A stretch of DNA of 64,000 bases, taken from assembly GCA_947626985.1 (NCBI GenBank), contig CANQUG010000005.1:1-64000 (forward strand), in the 5' to 3' direction. The notes under the pieces are model-generated. The model made no database searches, was not told the DNA's origin, and saw only the letters and a list, made by a program, of their open reading frames with translations. Below, piece after piece: positions 18,491 through 27,204 of the stretch. Within the stretch, counting starts at the first letter, position 1. The number at the start of each line of letters is the position of its first letter. Origin of the DNA: an uncultured Lachnospiraceae bacterium. GTDB lineage: Bacteria > Bacillota > Clostridia > Lachnospirales > Lachnospiraceae. The translations under genes were made by a program, and so were the position numbers.

Positions 18491-18883
18491 CTACGCCTTT
18501 TTTTCAACAAGAATTTTCTCAAACAGAAGCCCGGCGGCGAACCATACCGGCGCGTAATCCAGGCGGATCAGGCCCCTGTAATGAAAGGGGGACCGGCTGT
18601 AGTCCCAGGGACACATATGAAAATACCGGAGGAGAGAACCGCTGGAAAACTCGGTGATATAGATTCCCAGAGTATAGATGCAGCCTCTCACCATGGCGGG
18701 GACGTCGGAAATTCTTTCGTATACCGGTTTGATGACTGCGGCGCACCCGTAGATGGGAAACATGAGAAGGGAGGTTTTGCCCATCATGGTGGGCTCTCCG
18801 GAGAGAAGAGCGTGAAGGCCCGTCCAGAAGATTTCCATACACCATCCCACCGAGCCGCACAGCAGAAAATTTCGTTTCATCAT
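18491..18883 (-). CDS. Putative CmpB-like small membrane protein (COG4905 type)
   Basis: About 130 residues with three to four hydrophobic segments, resembling the ABC_trans_CmpB family of predicted permease subunits with no settled function. Recognisable features are an N-terminal GxxGWCMEIFWTG helix and a later CPWDYS segment typical of the family. The start at 18883 is chosen because AAGGAG lies about 10 bases before it; an upstream in-frame Met at 18982 would sit too close to the predicted transcription start. It is the first gene of the leftward unit that continues into pyrBI. Confidence 0.65.
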   Translation of the reverse strand: MMKRNFLLCGSVGWCMEIFWTGLHALLSGEPTMMGKTSLLMFPIYGCAAVIKPVYERISDVPAMVRGCIYTLGIYITEFSSGSLLRYFHMCPWDYSRSPFHYRGLIRLDYAPVWFAAGLLFEKILVEKKA

Positions 18884-18962
18884 GACAGCTTTCTCCTTTT
18901 GTGCATTGTGGGGGCAGACGCCCGAAGTACAGATTTTTTCTTTTTTTCTAGTATGACCGACC

Positions 18963-18999
18963 TTGAAAAAATCATACATCAATGATATGATTAGGACAA
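18963..18999. promoter_or_regulatory. Overlapping divergent promoters (folC rightward, pyr unit leftward)
   Basis: Plus strand: TTGAAA (18963-18968), 17 bp, TATGAT (18986-18991). Minus strand: TTGTCC (complement of 18994-18999), 17 bp, TATGAT (complement of 18971-18976). The -10 of each lies inside the spacer of the other, so RNA polymerase cannot occupy both at once. The block contains the inverted repeat TCATA-N9-TATGA. Confidence 0.65.
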
Positions 19000-19053
19000 T
19001 TGGGAAAAAATAGCTGCCGCCTGAAAAGTGCGGCCGAACGGGAGCATACAGAC

Positions 19054-20367
19054 ATGGATTATCAGGAAAGCAGAGCGTATATCGAGGACGCCCAGCAGTA
19101 CGGAAGCGTGCTGGGACTGGACGGCATGAGGGAGCTGATGAGGCGTCTGGGCAATCCTCAGGATGAACTGAAAATCGTACACGTGGCCGGCACTAACGGA
19201 AAGGGTTCGGTCATCGCATATTTATATACCGTGTTATCCAGGGCCGGATACCGGGTGGGGCGCTATATCTCCCCCACGCTTTATTCCTACCGGGAGAGGA
19301 TGGAGGCTGCCGGAGCCCTGATCAGCAGAGAAGAATTTGCCAGGCATCTCACAGCTGTAGCCTGCGCCATTGAGGAAATGATCAGAGACGGATTATCCCA
19401 TCCCACCCCTTTTGAGATCGAAACGGCGGTGGCCTTTTTATTTTTCCGGGAAGCGCAGTGCGATCTGGTGCTGCTGGAGGTGGGACTGGGCGGGTCCCTG
19501 GACGCCACGAATGTGATCCCGGCGCCGGTGCTCTCCGTGCTGACGTCCATCAGCGTGGATCACCAGGCATATCTGGGAAATACGCTGGCGGAAATTGCGG
19601 AAAAAAAGGCCGGAATCATAAAATCCGGCGGCCGGGCGGTGACCACGGCCCAGAAGCCTGAGGTCATGGAAGTGGTCAGAAAAGCCGCGTCGGAAACACA
19701 GGCGCCGCTGACGGAGGCGGACACGGCCGGCGGAAAAATTTTATCAGAGAGTTATGAAGGACAGACCTTTTCCTGGCAGGGTGAGGAGTACAGCCTTCCT
19801 CTGGCGGGAGCCTGCCAGATGGAAAACGCCATTCTGGCTCTGGAGGCGCTGAGGATTTTGAATGAGTGCGGATATCCCACTTCATTGGAAGTCCAAAAAG
19901 AGGGACTCCGTTCTGCGCAGTGGAGGGGAAGATTCACTGTGATTCACAGGAAGCCTCTTATGGTGGTGGACGGCGCGCATAATCCGGGAGCCGCTGAGAA
20001 GCTGGCTCTGTCCATAGAGCGTTATTTCAGGGGGAAAACGATTTATTATCTCATGGGAATGTTCCGGGACAAGGACTGCCGCAGTGTGATCGCCCGGACC
20101 TGCCCCTATGCGAAGAAAATCTTCACCATTGTCGCGCCGAATAATCCCAGGGCTCTTTCCCCTGAGGAACTGGCGGAGCTTGTCAGGGAATTTCACCCTG
20201 ACGCGGAGGCTTCCGCGTCCATAGAGGAAGGTGTGGACAAGGTCTTTCAGGCGGCCGGGGAGGAAGATGTGATTATTGCGTTTGGGTCGCTGGCTTTTAT
20301 CGGGGAGCTGACGCGGATTGTGGAAGAAAGATTCGGGAAACCGGTGGGAGGAGACGAGTGCCTTTGA
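19054..20367 (+). CDS. folC: Folylpolyglutamate synthase / dihydrofolate synthase
   Basis: A 437-residue Mur-ligase-type enzyme adding glutamates to folates (and possibly joining dihydropteroate to glutamate). The P-loop GTNGKGSV lies at about residues 46-53. Other features are YISPTLYSYRERM near 70, the central DATNVI (metal and ATP binding), and the C-terminal ligase domain with VVDGAHNP. The start is ATG 19054 with GGGAG 9 bases upstream; an earlier in-frame ATG at 19000 coincides with the predicted transcription start and is rejected. Substrate range (mono- or bifunctional) cannot be told from sequence. Confidence 0.93.
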   Translation: MDYQESRAYIEDAQQYGSVLGLDGMRELMRRLGNPQDELKIVHVAGTNGKGSVIAYLYTVLSRAGYRVGRYISPTLYSYRERMEAAGALISREEFARHLTAVACAIEEMIRDGLSHPTPFEIETAVAFLFFREAQCDLVLLEVGLGGSLDATNVIPAPVLSVLTSISVDHQAYLGNTLAEIAEKKAGIIKSGGRAVTTAQKPEVMEVVRKAASETQAPLTEADTAGGKILSESYEGQTFSWQGEEYSLPLAGACQMENAILALEALRILNECGYPTSLEVQKEGLRSAQWRGRFTVIHRKPLMVVDGAHNPGAAEKLALSIERYFRGKTIYYLMGMFRDKDCRSVIARTCPYAKKIFTIVAPNNPRALSPEELAELVREFHPDAEASASIEEGVDKVFQAAGEEDVIIAFGSLAFIGELTRIVEERFGKPVGGDECL

Positions 20368-20389
20368 TGGGTGTAGCCTGAAGATTGAA

Positions 20390-20584
20390 GATGAAGTTTT
20401 GATGAACGATATTCTGATGGACGAAACCTCCACGGGAGAAGTTCCAGCGAGTGACGTTCTGACGGATAAAGCGTAAACAGGTGAAGCTGTGACAGACGAA
20501 GTGTTAACGAGTGCAGCTTTAACAGAACAAAGTTTTCAGGTTGAAGTTTAGAAGGATATAGTTTAGACAGACAAGGTATCTGAC
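20390..20584 (+). repeat. Degenerate 15-bp tandem repeat, about 13 units
   Basis: The gap between folC and pheA is filled by about 13 units of 15 bp, with the consensus near GACGAAGTTTTGACG, beginning at 20390, 20405, 20420 and so on to 20570. In the frame shared with pheA, the units read as pentapeptides such as DEVLM, NDILM, SDVLT and DEVLT, interrupted by three stop codons after the sixth unit. It could be a decayed pentapeptide-coding tract or a noncoding repeat; the 5-codon period hints at a coding past. Confidence 0.7.
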
Positions 20585-20617
20585 AAATCTACAGAATAAT
20601 AACGGGAGAGGAAGAAT

Positions 20618-21763
20618 ATGATTGATCTGCAGGAATGCCGGAAGGAAATCGACAGGATCGATGATGAGATCATACAGCTTTTTGAGAAACGGATGAAGGT
20701 CTGCGAGGACGTGGCGAGGTATAAGATCAGCACCGGAAAAAAGGTGCTGGATCCCCAGAGAGAGCGGGATAAAATAGAGGCGCTGAAAAAGAAGGCCCAC
20801 GGCGAATTCAATACGCTAGGCGCCCAGGAGCTTTTCCATCAGATCATGGCTATCAGCCGGAAGCGGCAGTATCAGCTGCTCACGGAGAACGGCGTGACGG
20901 ACGAGGAGGACTTCGCCATGGTGGACAGCCTCACTCTGGAAAATTCCACCGTGGTATTCCAGGGAGTGGAGGGAGCGTACAGCTATGCGGCCATGCGGGC
21001 CTATTTCGGCGAAGAGATCAGCAGCTATCATGTGAAAACCTGGCGGGACGCCATGGAGGATGTGGCGGCGGGCAGGGCGGATTACGGAGTGCTTCCCATC
21101 GAAAATTCCACCGCCGGGATCGTGGCGGATATCTACGACCTTCTCACGGAGTATCCCCTTTATATCGTGGGAGAGCAGGTGATCCGGGTGGATCATGTGC
21201 TTCTGGGACTTCCGGGAACCGATCCGGAGGAGATCCGGACAGTGTATTCCCATCCCCAGGGACTGGCCCAGTGCGGCAAATTTCTGGAGAAACACAGGAA
21301 CTGGACTACGGTGGAGGTGGAGAACACCGCCGGAGCGGCGAAAAAGGTGAAGGAGGAGCAGATACCCTCCCAGGCCGCCATCGCCAGCAGGGAAGCGGGC
21401 AGGCTTTTCGGACTGTCCGTTCTGGCGGAGAATATCTGCCACAATGGCGCCAATGTCACCCGGTTTATCATTGTGGGCAGAAAGCCGGTATACCAGAAGG
21501 ATTCCGGAAAGATCAGCATTTTCTTTGAACTGCCTCATGAGATGGGAACGCTGTACAGCATGCTTTCCCATATTATCTATAACGGTCTGAACATGACCAA
21601 GATCGAGTCCCGGCCCATCCCGGGGAGAACCTGGGAGTACAGATTTTTCGTAGATTTTGAGGGCAATTTAAGGGACAGCGCAGTGAAAAATGCCCTCCGG
21701 GGACTGGAAGCGGAGGCCAACCGCATGAGAGTCCTGGGAAATTATAACGTGATACAGGAATAA
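20618..21763 (+). CDS. pheA: Bifunctional chorismate mutase / prephenate dehydratase (P-protein)
   Basis: A 381-residue enzyme of phenylalanine synthesis: chorismate to prephenate (AroQ-type mutase, residues about 1-85), then prephenate to phenylpyruvate (dehydratase, about 108-290), with a C-terminal ACT regulatory domain (about 300-375) that senses phenylalanine. Visible are RxEID-like mutase residues, VFQGVEGAYSYAAM at the dehydratase start, PIENSTAGIV, and the ACT ESRP motif. GAGAGGAAG upstream supports the ATG. It precedes the DUF815 gene by 14 bp. Confidence 0.95.
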   Translation: MIDLQECRKEIDRIDDEIIQLFEKRMKVCEDVARYKISTGKKVLDPQRERDKIEALKKKAHGEFNTLGAQELFHQIMAISRKRQYQLLTENGVTDEEDFAMVDSLTLENSTVVFQGVEGAYSYAAMRAYFGEEISSYHVKTWRDAMEDVAAGRADYGVLPIENSTAGIVADIYDLLTEYPLYIVGEQVIRVDHVLLGLPGTDPEEIRTVYSHPQGLAQCGKFLEKHRNWTTVEVENTAGAAKKVKEEQIPSQAAIASREAGRLFGLSVLAENICHNGANVTRFIIVGRKPVYQKDSGKISIFFELPHEMGTLYSMLSHIIYNGLNMTKIESRPIPGRTWEYRFFVDFEGNLRDSAVKNALRGLEAEANRMRVLGNYNVIQE

Positions 21764-21777
21764 GGGAGGAACGACGG

Positions 21778-23100
21778 ATGGCAAGAATTCAGGAATGTAT
21801 TCTTTACCGTGATTTTCAGCACGGCGAGATTCTGGAAAGAATGACCGTTCTGATGGACGCATACGAAAATGAACCGGATGTGCTGGGAGTGCACAAGGAG
21901 ACCTTTTACCAGTGTGTGAACGCTTTGGTGGAGATGGCAGGCGCCTACGGATTTTCCGGAAACCTGTGGCATAATTACCTTACCTTTCTGCTGGTGAACC
22001 ATGAAAACGCCTTCAGCACCGCCAGCGAGATCCGGGGGAAAGTCAGCGGAAGTATTAACGATCTTGCGATGAATGACTTTGCCATATTTAAGGAATTATA
22101 TGATTTTGATCTGACAGTATTTGACCTGATCTACGGTACGGCCTGCTGTCATGTGATCTGCGATTATCACAATATTGACGGAAACAGCAAAATGTTCAAT
22201 CAGAGGATCCGGGACCGGATCTGCAGCATGAGTCAGACCCTTGCCCGGGCGAAGACCACGGAGGAATTTATGGAGGACATGGTTCAGTTCTACAAGGATT
22301 TCGGCGTGGGCAAGCTGGGGCTTCACAAGGCCTTCCGGGTGGATCATGACGAAAGAGGAAACGTGGTGATTGCTCCCATTACGAGGATTGCCCATGTGCA
22401 GCTGGAGGACCTGGTGGGCTACGAAATTCCCAAACAGAAGCTCATCGAGAACACCGAGGCCTTTGTCCGCGGCAGAAGAGCCAACAACTGCCTGCTTTTC
22501 GGGGACGCGGGAACGGGAAAATCCTCCAGCATCAAGGGAATCCTCAACCGCTATTATGATGAAGGCCTGCGGATCATCGAGCTGTACAAGCACCAGTTCC
22601 GGGACCTTCAGGACGTGATCACTCAGATCAAAAACCGCAATTATAAATTTATTATTTACATGGATGATCTTTCCTTCGAGGAATTTGAGACGGAATATAA
22701 ATATCTGAAGGCGGTGATCGAGGGCGGTCTGGAAAAAAAGCCGGACAATATTCTGATCTACGCTACCAGCAACCGCAGACATCTGGTGCGGGAACGCTCC
22801 TCCGACAAGCTGGAGCTCTCGGACGAGGACGATCTTCATTCCTCCGATACCGTGCAGGAGAAGCTGTCGCTGGTGTACCGCTTCGGAGTGACGATTTATT
22901 TCGGCGCGCCCAGCAAAAAGGAGTTTCAGAATATTGTGCGGGTGCTGGCCCAGAGGAACGGAATCACCATGCCGGAGGAACAGCTGTTTCTGGAGGCCAA
23001 TAAGTGGGAGCTTTCTCACGGCGGCCTGACGGGAAGAACGGCCCAGCAGTTTATCGATTACCTTCTGGGAAAGGCCCCCGCAGAGAAGCAGGCGCTCTGA
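21778..23100 (+). CDS. DUF815 family AAA ATPase
   Basis: A 440-residue predicted P-loop ATPase of the DUF815 (COG2607) family. The N-terminal 190 residues are helical and unrecognised. The ATPase module has Walker A FGDAGTGKSSS near residue 241 and Walker B FIIYMDDLSFEE near 293, then a Ser/Asp-rich segment and an Arg-finger region. The biological role is unknown. AAGGGAGG gives a strong binding site. Close spacing to pheA and the downstream ppx suggests one transcript. Confidence 0.85.
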   Translation: MARIQECILYRDFQHGEILERMTVLMDAYENEPDVLGVHKETFYQCVNALVEMAGAYGFSGNLWHNYLTFLLVNHENAFSTASEIRGKVSGSINDLAMNDFAIFKELYDFDLTVFDLIYGTACCHVICDYHNIDGNSKMFNQRIRDRICSMSQTLARAKTTEEFMEDMVQFYKDFGVGKLGLHKAFRVDHDERGNVVIAPITRIAHVQLEDLVGYEIPKQKLIENTEAFVRGRRANNCLLFGDAGTGKSSSIKGILNRYYDEGLRIIELYKHQFRDLQDVITQIKNRNYKFIIYMDDLSFEEFETEYKYLKAVIEGGLEKKPDNILIYATSNRRHLVRERSSDKLELSDEDDLHSSDTVQEKLSLVYRFGVTIYFGAPSKKEFQNIVRVLAQRNGITMPEEQLFLEANKWELSHGGLTGRTAQQFIDYLLGKAPAEKQAL

Positions 23101-23236
23101 AAAAATTCTGTTCCGACAGTTTCCGTCGGGTATGGATGGAGAAAAAGGTATTTCTGACGGAGGAGCATTCAGGCCGGAGCGTCAGTGGAAAAAATAAAAC
23201 CGGTCTGGCGAGAATGTATTGTGGAGGAAGGAAGTT

Positions 23237-24769
23237 ATGGCAATCACAACGTTTGCGGCGATCGACATCGGTTCCTACGAAGTCAGTATGAAGATCTTTG
23301 AGATGGGGAAAAAGACGGGACTTCGGGAGCTGAATTATGTGAGATACCGCCTGGAGCTTGGAAAAAGCGCGTATGCCAGCAGGAAGCTGGACAGAGACAT
23401 GGTGGACGAGCTGTGTGAGATTCTGGTGGATTTCAGCCGCGTCATGAAGGAGTTCGGGGTGGAGGAGTACCGGGTGTGCGGCACCAGCGCCATCCGGGAG
23501 CTGGATAATCCCATCATCGTCCTGGAGCAGATTTACCGCAGGACCGGTCTGAAGGTGGAAATTCTCAGCAATGCGGAGCAGCATTTCCTTGGGTACAAAT
23601 CCATTGCGGCCAATGAGAGCGGCTTCAAGCTGATGATCCAGAAGGGAACCGCCATTCTGGATGTGGGCGGAGGAAGTCTTCAGGTTTCTCTTTTTGACAA
23701 GGACGCTCTGGTGACTACGCAGTGCCTGAAGATCGGAAGCCTGCGTATCCGGGAGCGGCTGAAGGAGCTGGAAAAGACCAGCATCCACTATGATCAGCTG
23801 ATCGAGGAATTTATCCGGAACGACCTGACGGCTTTTCAGAGGCTGTTCCTGAAGGACCGGGACATCAAAAATGTGATCCTCATGGGAGACTTTCTGACAG
23901 ACACGATTTTCCAGGACGATCTGAAGGACGGAATTGTAACCAGAACGGAATTTACAGCCCGCTATGAGAACTCCGTGTACAAGACGGAGGAGGACCTGTC
24001 CCAGGAGATGGGAATCGACGTGGAGTACGCCTCCCTGGTGGTGCCCACCATGATCATCTGCAAGGATTTCCTGGATATTTTCAACGCGGAGTCCGTGTGG
24101 GTTCCCGGAGCCTCTCTTCTGGACGGCGTCGCTTACGATTACGGCGAGAGGAAGAAGATCATAAAAAGCGTACATAACTTCGAGAATGATATCTTGGTGG
24201 CTTCCCGGAACATCGCCAAGCGCTATTCCAGCGGCAAGAATCATATCCAGGGCACCACGAACCTTGCGCTTGCCATCTTTGACAGTATGAAAAAGATTCA
24301 CGGCATGGGCTCCCGGGAGCGTCTGCTCCTTCAGATCGCGGTGCAGCTTCATGACTGCGGCAAATACATCAGCATGGGGGATGTGGCGGAGTGCTCCTAC
24401 CGGATCATCATGGCGACGGAGATCATCGGACTGTCCACGGAGGAGCGGCACATTATCGCCTGCGCCGTGCGCTACAATACGACGCGGCTGATGCGGTATG
24501 AGGAAAATGTGGAGGAAGGACTGGATCGTTCTCAGTATCTTCTTGTGGCGAAGCTGACGGCCATCCTCCGTCTAGCAAACTCCATGGACCGCAGCCATTA
24601 TCAGAAGGTGGAAAGCCTGAAGGCTGTTTTAAAGGACAGAGAACTGCAGCTGGTGGTGGACTCCAACAGGGATCTTTCCCTGGAGCTGGGGCTTTTAAAG
24701 GATAAAGTGGAATTTTTTGAAAACGTATTCGGAATTCGTCTGGTGCTGAGACGGAAGAGAAAGATGTAA
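23237..24769 (+). CDS. ppx: Exopolyphosphatase (Ppx/GppA) with HD domain
   Basis: A 510-residue Ppx/GppA-type phosphatase that removes terminal phosphates from polyphosphate or hydrolyses pppGpp. The N-terminal ASKHA fold shows AAIDIGSYE (phosphate 1) and DVGGGSLQVSLF (phosphate 2, about residue 140). The C-terminal HD domain has LHDCGKYISMGD at about 370. The start at 23237 is supported by GGAGGAAGGAAG; the frame is open from 23219. It ends 13 bp before ppk1, so polyphosphate synthesis and breakdown are co-transcribed. Confidence 0.9.
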   Translation: MAITTFAAIDIGSYEVSMKIFEMGKKTGLRELNYVRYRLELGKSAYASRKLDRDMVDELCEILVDFSRVMKEFGVEEYRVCGTSAIRELDNPIIVLEQIYRRTGLKVEILSNAEQHFLGYKSIAANESGFKLMIQKGTAILDVGGGSLQVSLFDKDALVTTQCLKIGSLRIRERLKELEKTSIHYDQLIEEFIRNDLTAFQRLFLKDRDIKNVILMGDFLTDTIFQDDLKDGIVTRTEFTARYENSVYKTEEDLSQEMGIDVEYASLVVPTMIICKDFLDIFNAESVWVPGASLLDGVAYDYGERKKIIKSVHNFENDILVASRNIAKRYSSGKNHIQGTTNLALAIFDSMKKIHGMGSRERLLLQIAVQLHDCGKYISMGDVAECSYRIIMATEIIGLSTEERHIIACAVRYNTTRLMRYEENVEEGLDRSQYLLVAKLTAILRLANSMDRSHYQKVESLKAVLKDRELQLVVDSNRDLSLELGLLKDKVEFFENVFGIRLVLRRKRKM

Positions 24770-24782
24770 AGGGAGGCAGGTT

Positions 24783-26939
24783 ATGGATCTGAAAATGTTT
24801 GAAAAACCGGAATACTATGTGAACCGGGAGTTGAGCTGGCTGAAATTTGACGACAGGGTGCTGAGCGAGGCGAGGGATAAGAATATTCCCCTTTTTGAGC
24901 GGCTGAAATTCCTGAGCATCACCGCCTCCAATCTGGACGAATTTTATATGGTCCGTGTGGCTTCCCTGAAGGATCAGGTGCATCTTGGGTACGATAAACC
25001 GGACATCGCAGGCCTGACGCCCAAGGATCAGCTGAAGGAGATCAGCGCTCAGACTCATGAGCTGGTGCATGTACAGTACAGCACCTACAGCCGCTCCATC
25101 CTTCCTGCGCTGGAAAAGGCGGGGCTGCGGGTGATCGAGGAGCATGAGAGCCTGACGAAGAAGCAGGCTGAGTATGTGGACCGCTATTTCGAGGATAACG
25201 TGTATCCGGTGCTGACTCCCATGGCCATGGATTCCTCCCGGCCTTTCCCCCTGATCCGGAATAAGACGCTGAACATCGGCGCTCTGATTTCGAAAACAGA
25301 TAAGAAAAAGGGCAAGGAGCTGCTGGAATTTGCCACGGTACAGGTGCCTTCCGTGCTTCCGAGAGTGATTGAGATTCCCTCCGGCAAGGATGGAGAGCGG
25401 GCAGTGATCCTTCTGGAGGAGATCATCGAAAGAAATATCGGCAAACTGTTCCTGAGCACGAAGGTGGTCTGCGCCCATCCCTACCGGATTATGAGGAACG
25501 CGGACCTCACTATCGACGAGGACGAGGCTGCGGACCTTCTGGTGGAGATTCAGAAGCAGCTGAAGAAGCGCCAGTGGGGCGAGGTGATCCGCCTGGAGGT
25601 GGAGGAGAAGATGGACAAGCGTCTTCTGAAAATCCTCAAGACGGAATTCAATATTAAGAGCGAGGATATTTTCAGCATCAGCGGTCCCCTGGACCTGACC
25701 ATGCTGATGAAGATTTACGGTCTGGAGGGATTTGACCAGTACAAGACGCCGAAACATGTTCCGGCGCCGGTGGCGGCCTTCCAGAATGACAAGGATATTT
25801 TCCAGGTGATCCGGGAGGGAGATGTGTTCCTGCATCATCCCTACATGTCTTTTGACCCGGTGGTGAACTTTGTCAGGGCAGCGTCCAAAGACCCGGATGT
25901 TCTGGCCATCAAGCAGACTCTGTACCGCGTCAGCGGAAATTCTCCCATTATCGCCGCGCTGGCTCAGGCTGCGGAAAACGGGAAGCAGGTGTCCGTTCTG
26001 GTGGAGCTGAAGGCCCGCTTTGACGAGGAGCATAATATCGTCTGGGCGAAGATGCTGGAGAAAGCAGGCTGTCATGTCATCTACGGCCTGGTGGGCCTGA
26101 AGACCCACAGCAAGATCACCCTGGTGGTGCGCCGGGAGGAGACCGGCATCCGCAGATATGTCCATGTGGCTACAGGAAACTATAATGATTCGACGGCCAA
26201 GCTGTACACGGACTGCGGAATCTTCACCTGCGACGAGCGGCTGGGGGAGGACGCTACCGCCGTGTTCAACATGCTGTCCGGCTATTCCGAGCCCAGGCGC
26301 TGGAACAAGCTGATTGTGGCGCCTCTCTGGATGAAGGACCGTTTCCTGAAGCTCATCGAGCGGGAGGCGGAGAATGCGAAGAAGGGGATTCCCGCGTACA
26401 TTGTGGCGAAAATGAATTCTCTCTGCGATCCGGCGATTATGGCGGCTCTGTACTATGCTTCCTCCTGCGGCGTGAAGATTCACCTTCTTGTCCGGGGTAT
26501 CTGCTGTCTGAAGGTGGGAATTCCCGGCGTGAGCGAGAATATTCAGGTGCGCTCCATCGTGGGCGATTTCCTGGAGCATGGAAGAATTTTCTATTTCCAC
26601 AATGCAGGCCATGAGGATGTGTATATGGGCAGCGCCGACTGGATGCCCAGAAACCTGGACCGCCGCGTGGAGATCGTCTTCCCGGTGGAGGATGAAAGGA
26701 TCCGGAAGGCCGCTCTGCACATTCTGGATCTGGAATTTAAGGATAATGTGAAGGCGCATATTCTTCAGAACGACGGTACTTACGAGAAGCCAGACAAACG
26801 GGGCAAGGTGCTCATCAATTCCCAGATGGAATTCTGCCGGGAGGCGGAGGAGTATGCGGAGAAGAAGGACAATGAGGCGAAGCCCAATCCCAGGGTGTTC
26901 ATTCCCGCGGAGCCGGTGGCGGATCTGAGTGAGGAGTGA
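24783..26939 (+). CDS. ppk1: Polyphosphate kinase 1
   Basis: A 718-residue PPK1 that polymerises the gamma-phosphate of ATP into polyphosphate. It has the four-domain PPK1 layout: an N-terminal helical domain starting NRELSWLKFDDRVL, a head domain, and two phospholipase D-like domains. The catalytic His is in RYVHVATGNYND at about residue 460, with LKTHSK and the NLDRRVE motif also visible. GGGAGG lies before the ATG. A terminator follows at 26991. Confidence 0.97.
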   Translation: MDLKMFEKPEYYVNRELSWLKFDDRVLSEARDKNIPLFERLKFLSITASNLDEFYMVRVASLKDQVHLGYDKPDIAGLTPKDQLKEISAQTHELVHVQYSTYSRSILPALEKAGLRVIEEHESLTKKQAEYVDRYFEDNVYPVLTPMAMDSSRPFPLIRNKTLNIGALISKTDKKKGKELLEFATVQVPSVLPRVIEIPSGKDGERAVILLEEIIERNIGKLFLSTKVVCAHPYRIMRNADLTIDEDEAADLLVEIQKQLKKRQWGEVIRLEVEEKMDKRLLKILKTEFNIKSEDIFSISGPLDLTMLMKIYGLEGFDQYKTPKHVPAPVAAFQNDKDIFQVIREGDVFLHHPYMSFDPVVNFVRAASKDPDVLAIKQTLYRVSGNSPIIAALAQAAENGKQVSVLVELKARFDEEHNIVWAKMLEKAGCHVIYGLVGLKTHSKITLVVRREETGIRRYVHVATGNYNDSTAKLYTDCGIFTCDERLGEDATAVFNMLSGYSEPRRWNKLIVAPLWMKDRFLKLIEREAENAKKGIPAYIVAKMNSLCDPAIMAALYYASSCGVKIHLLVRGICCLKVGIPGVSENIQVRSIVGDFLEHGRIFYFHNAGHEDVYMGSADWMPRNLDRRVEIVFPVEDERIRKAALHILDLEFKDNVKAHILQNDGTYEKPDKRGKVLINSQMEFCREAEEYAEKKDNEAKPNPRVFIPAEPVADLSEE

Positions 26940-26990
26940 GAGGCGGAAGAGAGGCTGGCAGCGGCTCAGAAAATAGAGTACAGGTAAGTA

Positions 26991-27023
26991 AAAAAGTATC
27001 GGGGTAATTCCCGGTACTTTTTT
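26991..27023 (+). terminator. Terminator after ppk1
   Basis: AAAAAGTA-C-GGG pairs with CCC-G-TACTTTTTT across TAATT, 52 bp past the ppk1 stop. A second imperfect hairpin (GACA-AAAGAA with TTCTTT-TGTC) lies at about 27035-27074. Confidence 0.85.
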
Positions 27024-27126
27024 ATTGAAGACAAAAAGAAACTGACCGCCTGCTGCGGCTGCTTCTTTTGTGTCTGGAGCTTTACGGGCGGATTCCCGGC
27101 ATTTTTTTTCCAGATGCGACTGTTCC

Positions 27127-27155
27127 TTGCGGAGCAATTCCCTCTGTGTTACAAT
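27127..27155 (+). promoter_or_regulatory. Promoter of the ATPase/nuclease array
   Basis: TTGCGG (27127-27132), a 17-bp spacer, TACAAT (27150-27155), about 50 bp before the first array gene. No comparable promoter is repeated before copies 2 and 3, which are separated by only about 50 bp, so the array may be one transcript. Confidence 0.55.
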
Positions 27156-27204
27156 TAAGGAACATTGAGGGAACTTTTCTGATTATTATATGGAGGAATG
27201 TCAG

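Noticed and set aside
20390..20584. CRISPR-like array
   Set aside because: The unit is 15 bp without spacers and degenerate; no cas genes in the window.
24453..27137. 894-codon open frame on the minus strand
   Set aside because: It lies antisense over ppk1 and the end of ppx; composition (His, Leu, Gln-rich, no motif) is that of a shadow of GC-rich coding DNA.
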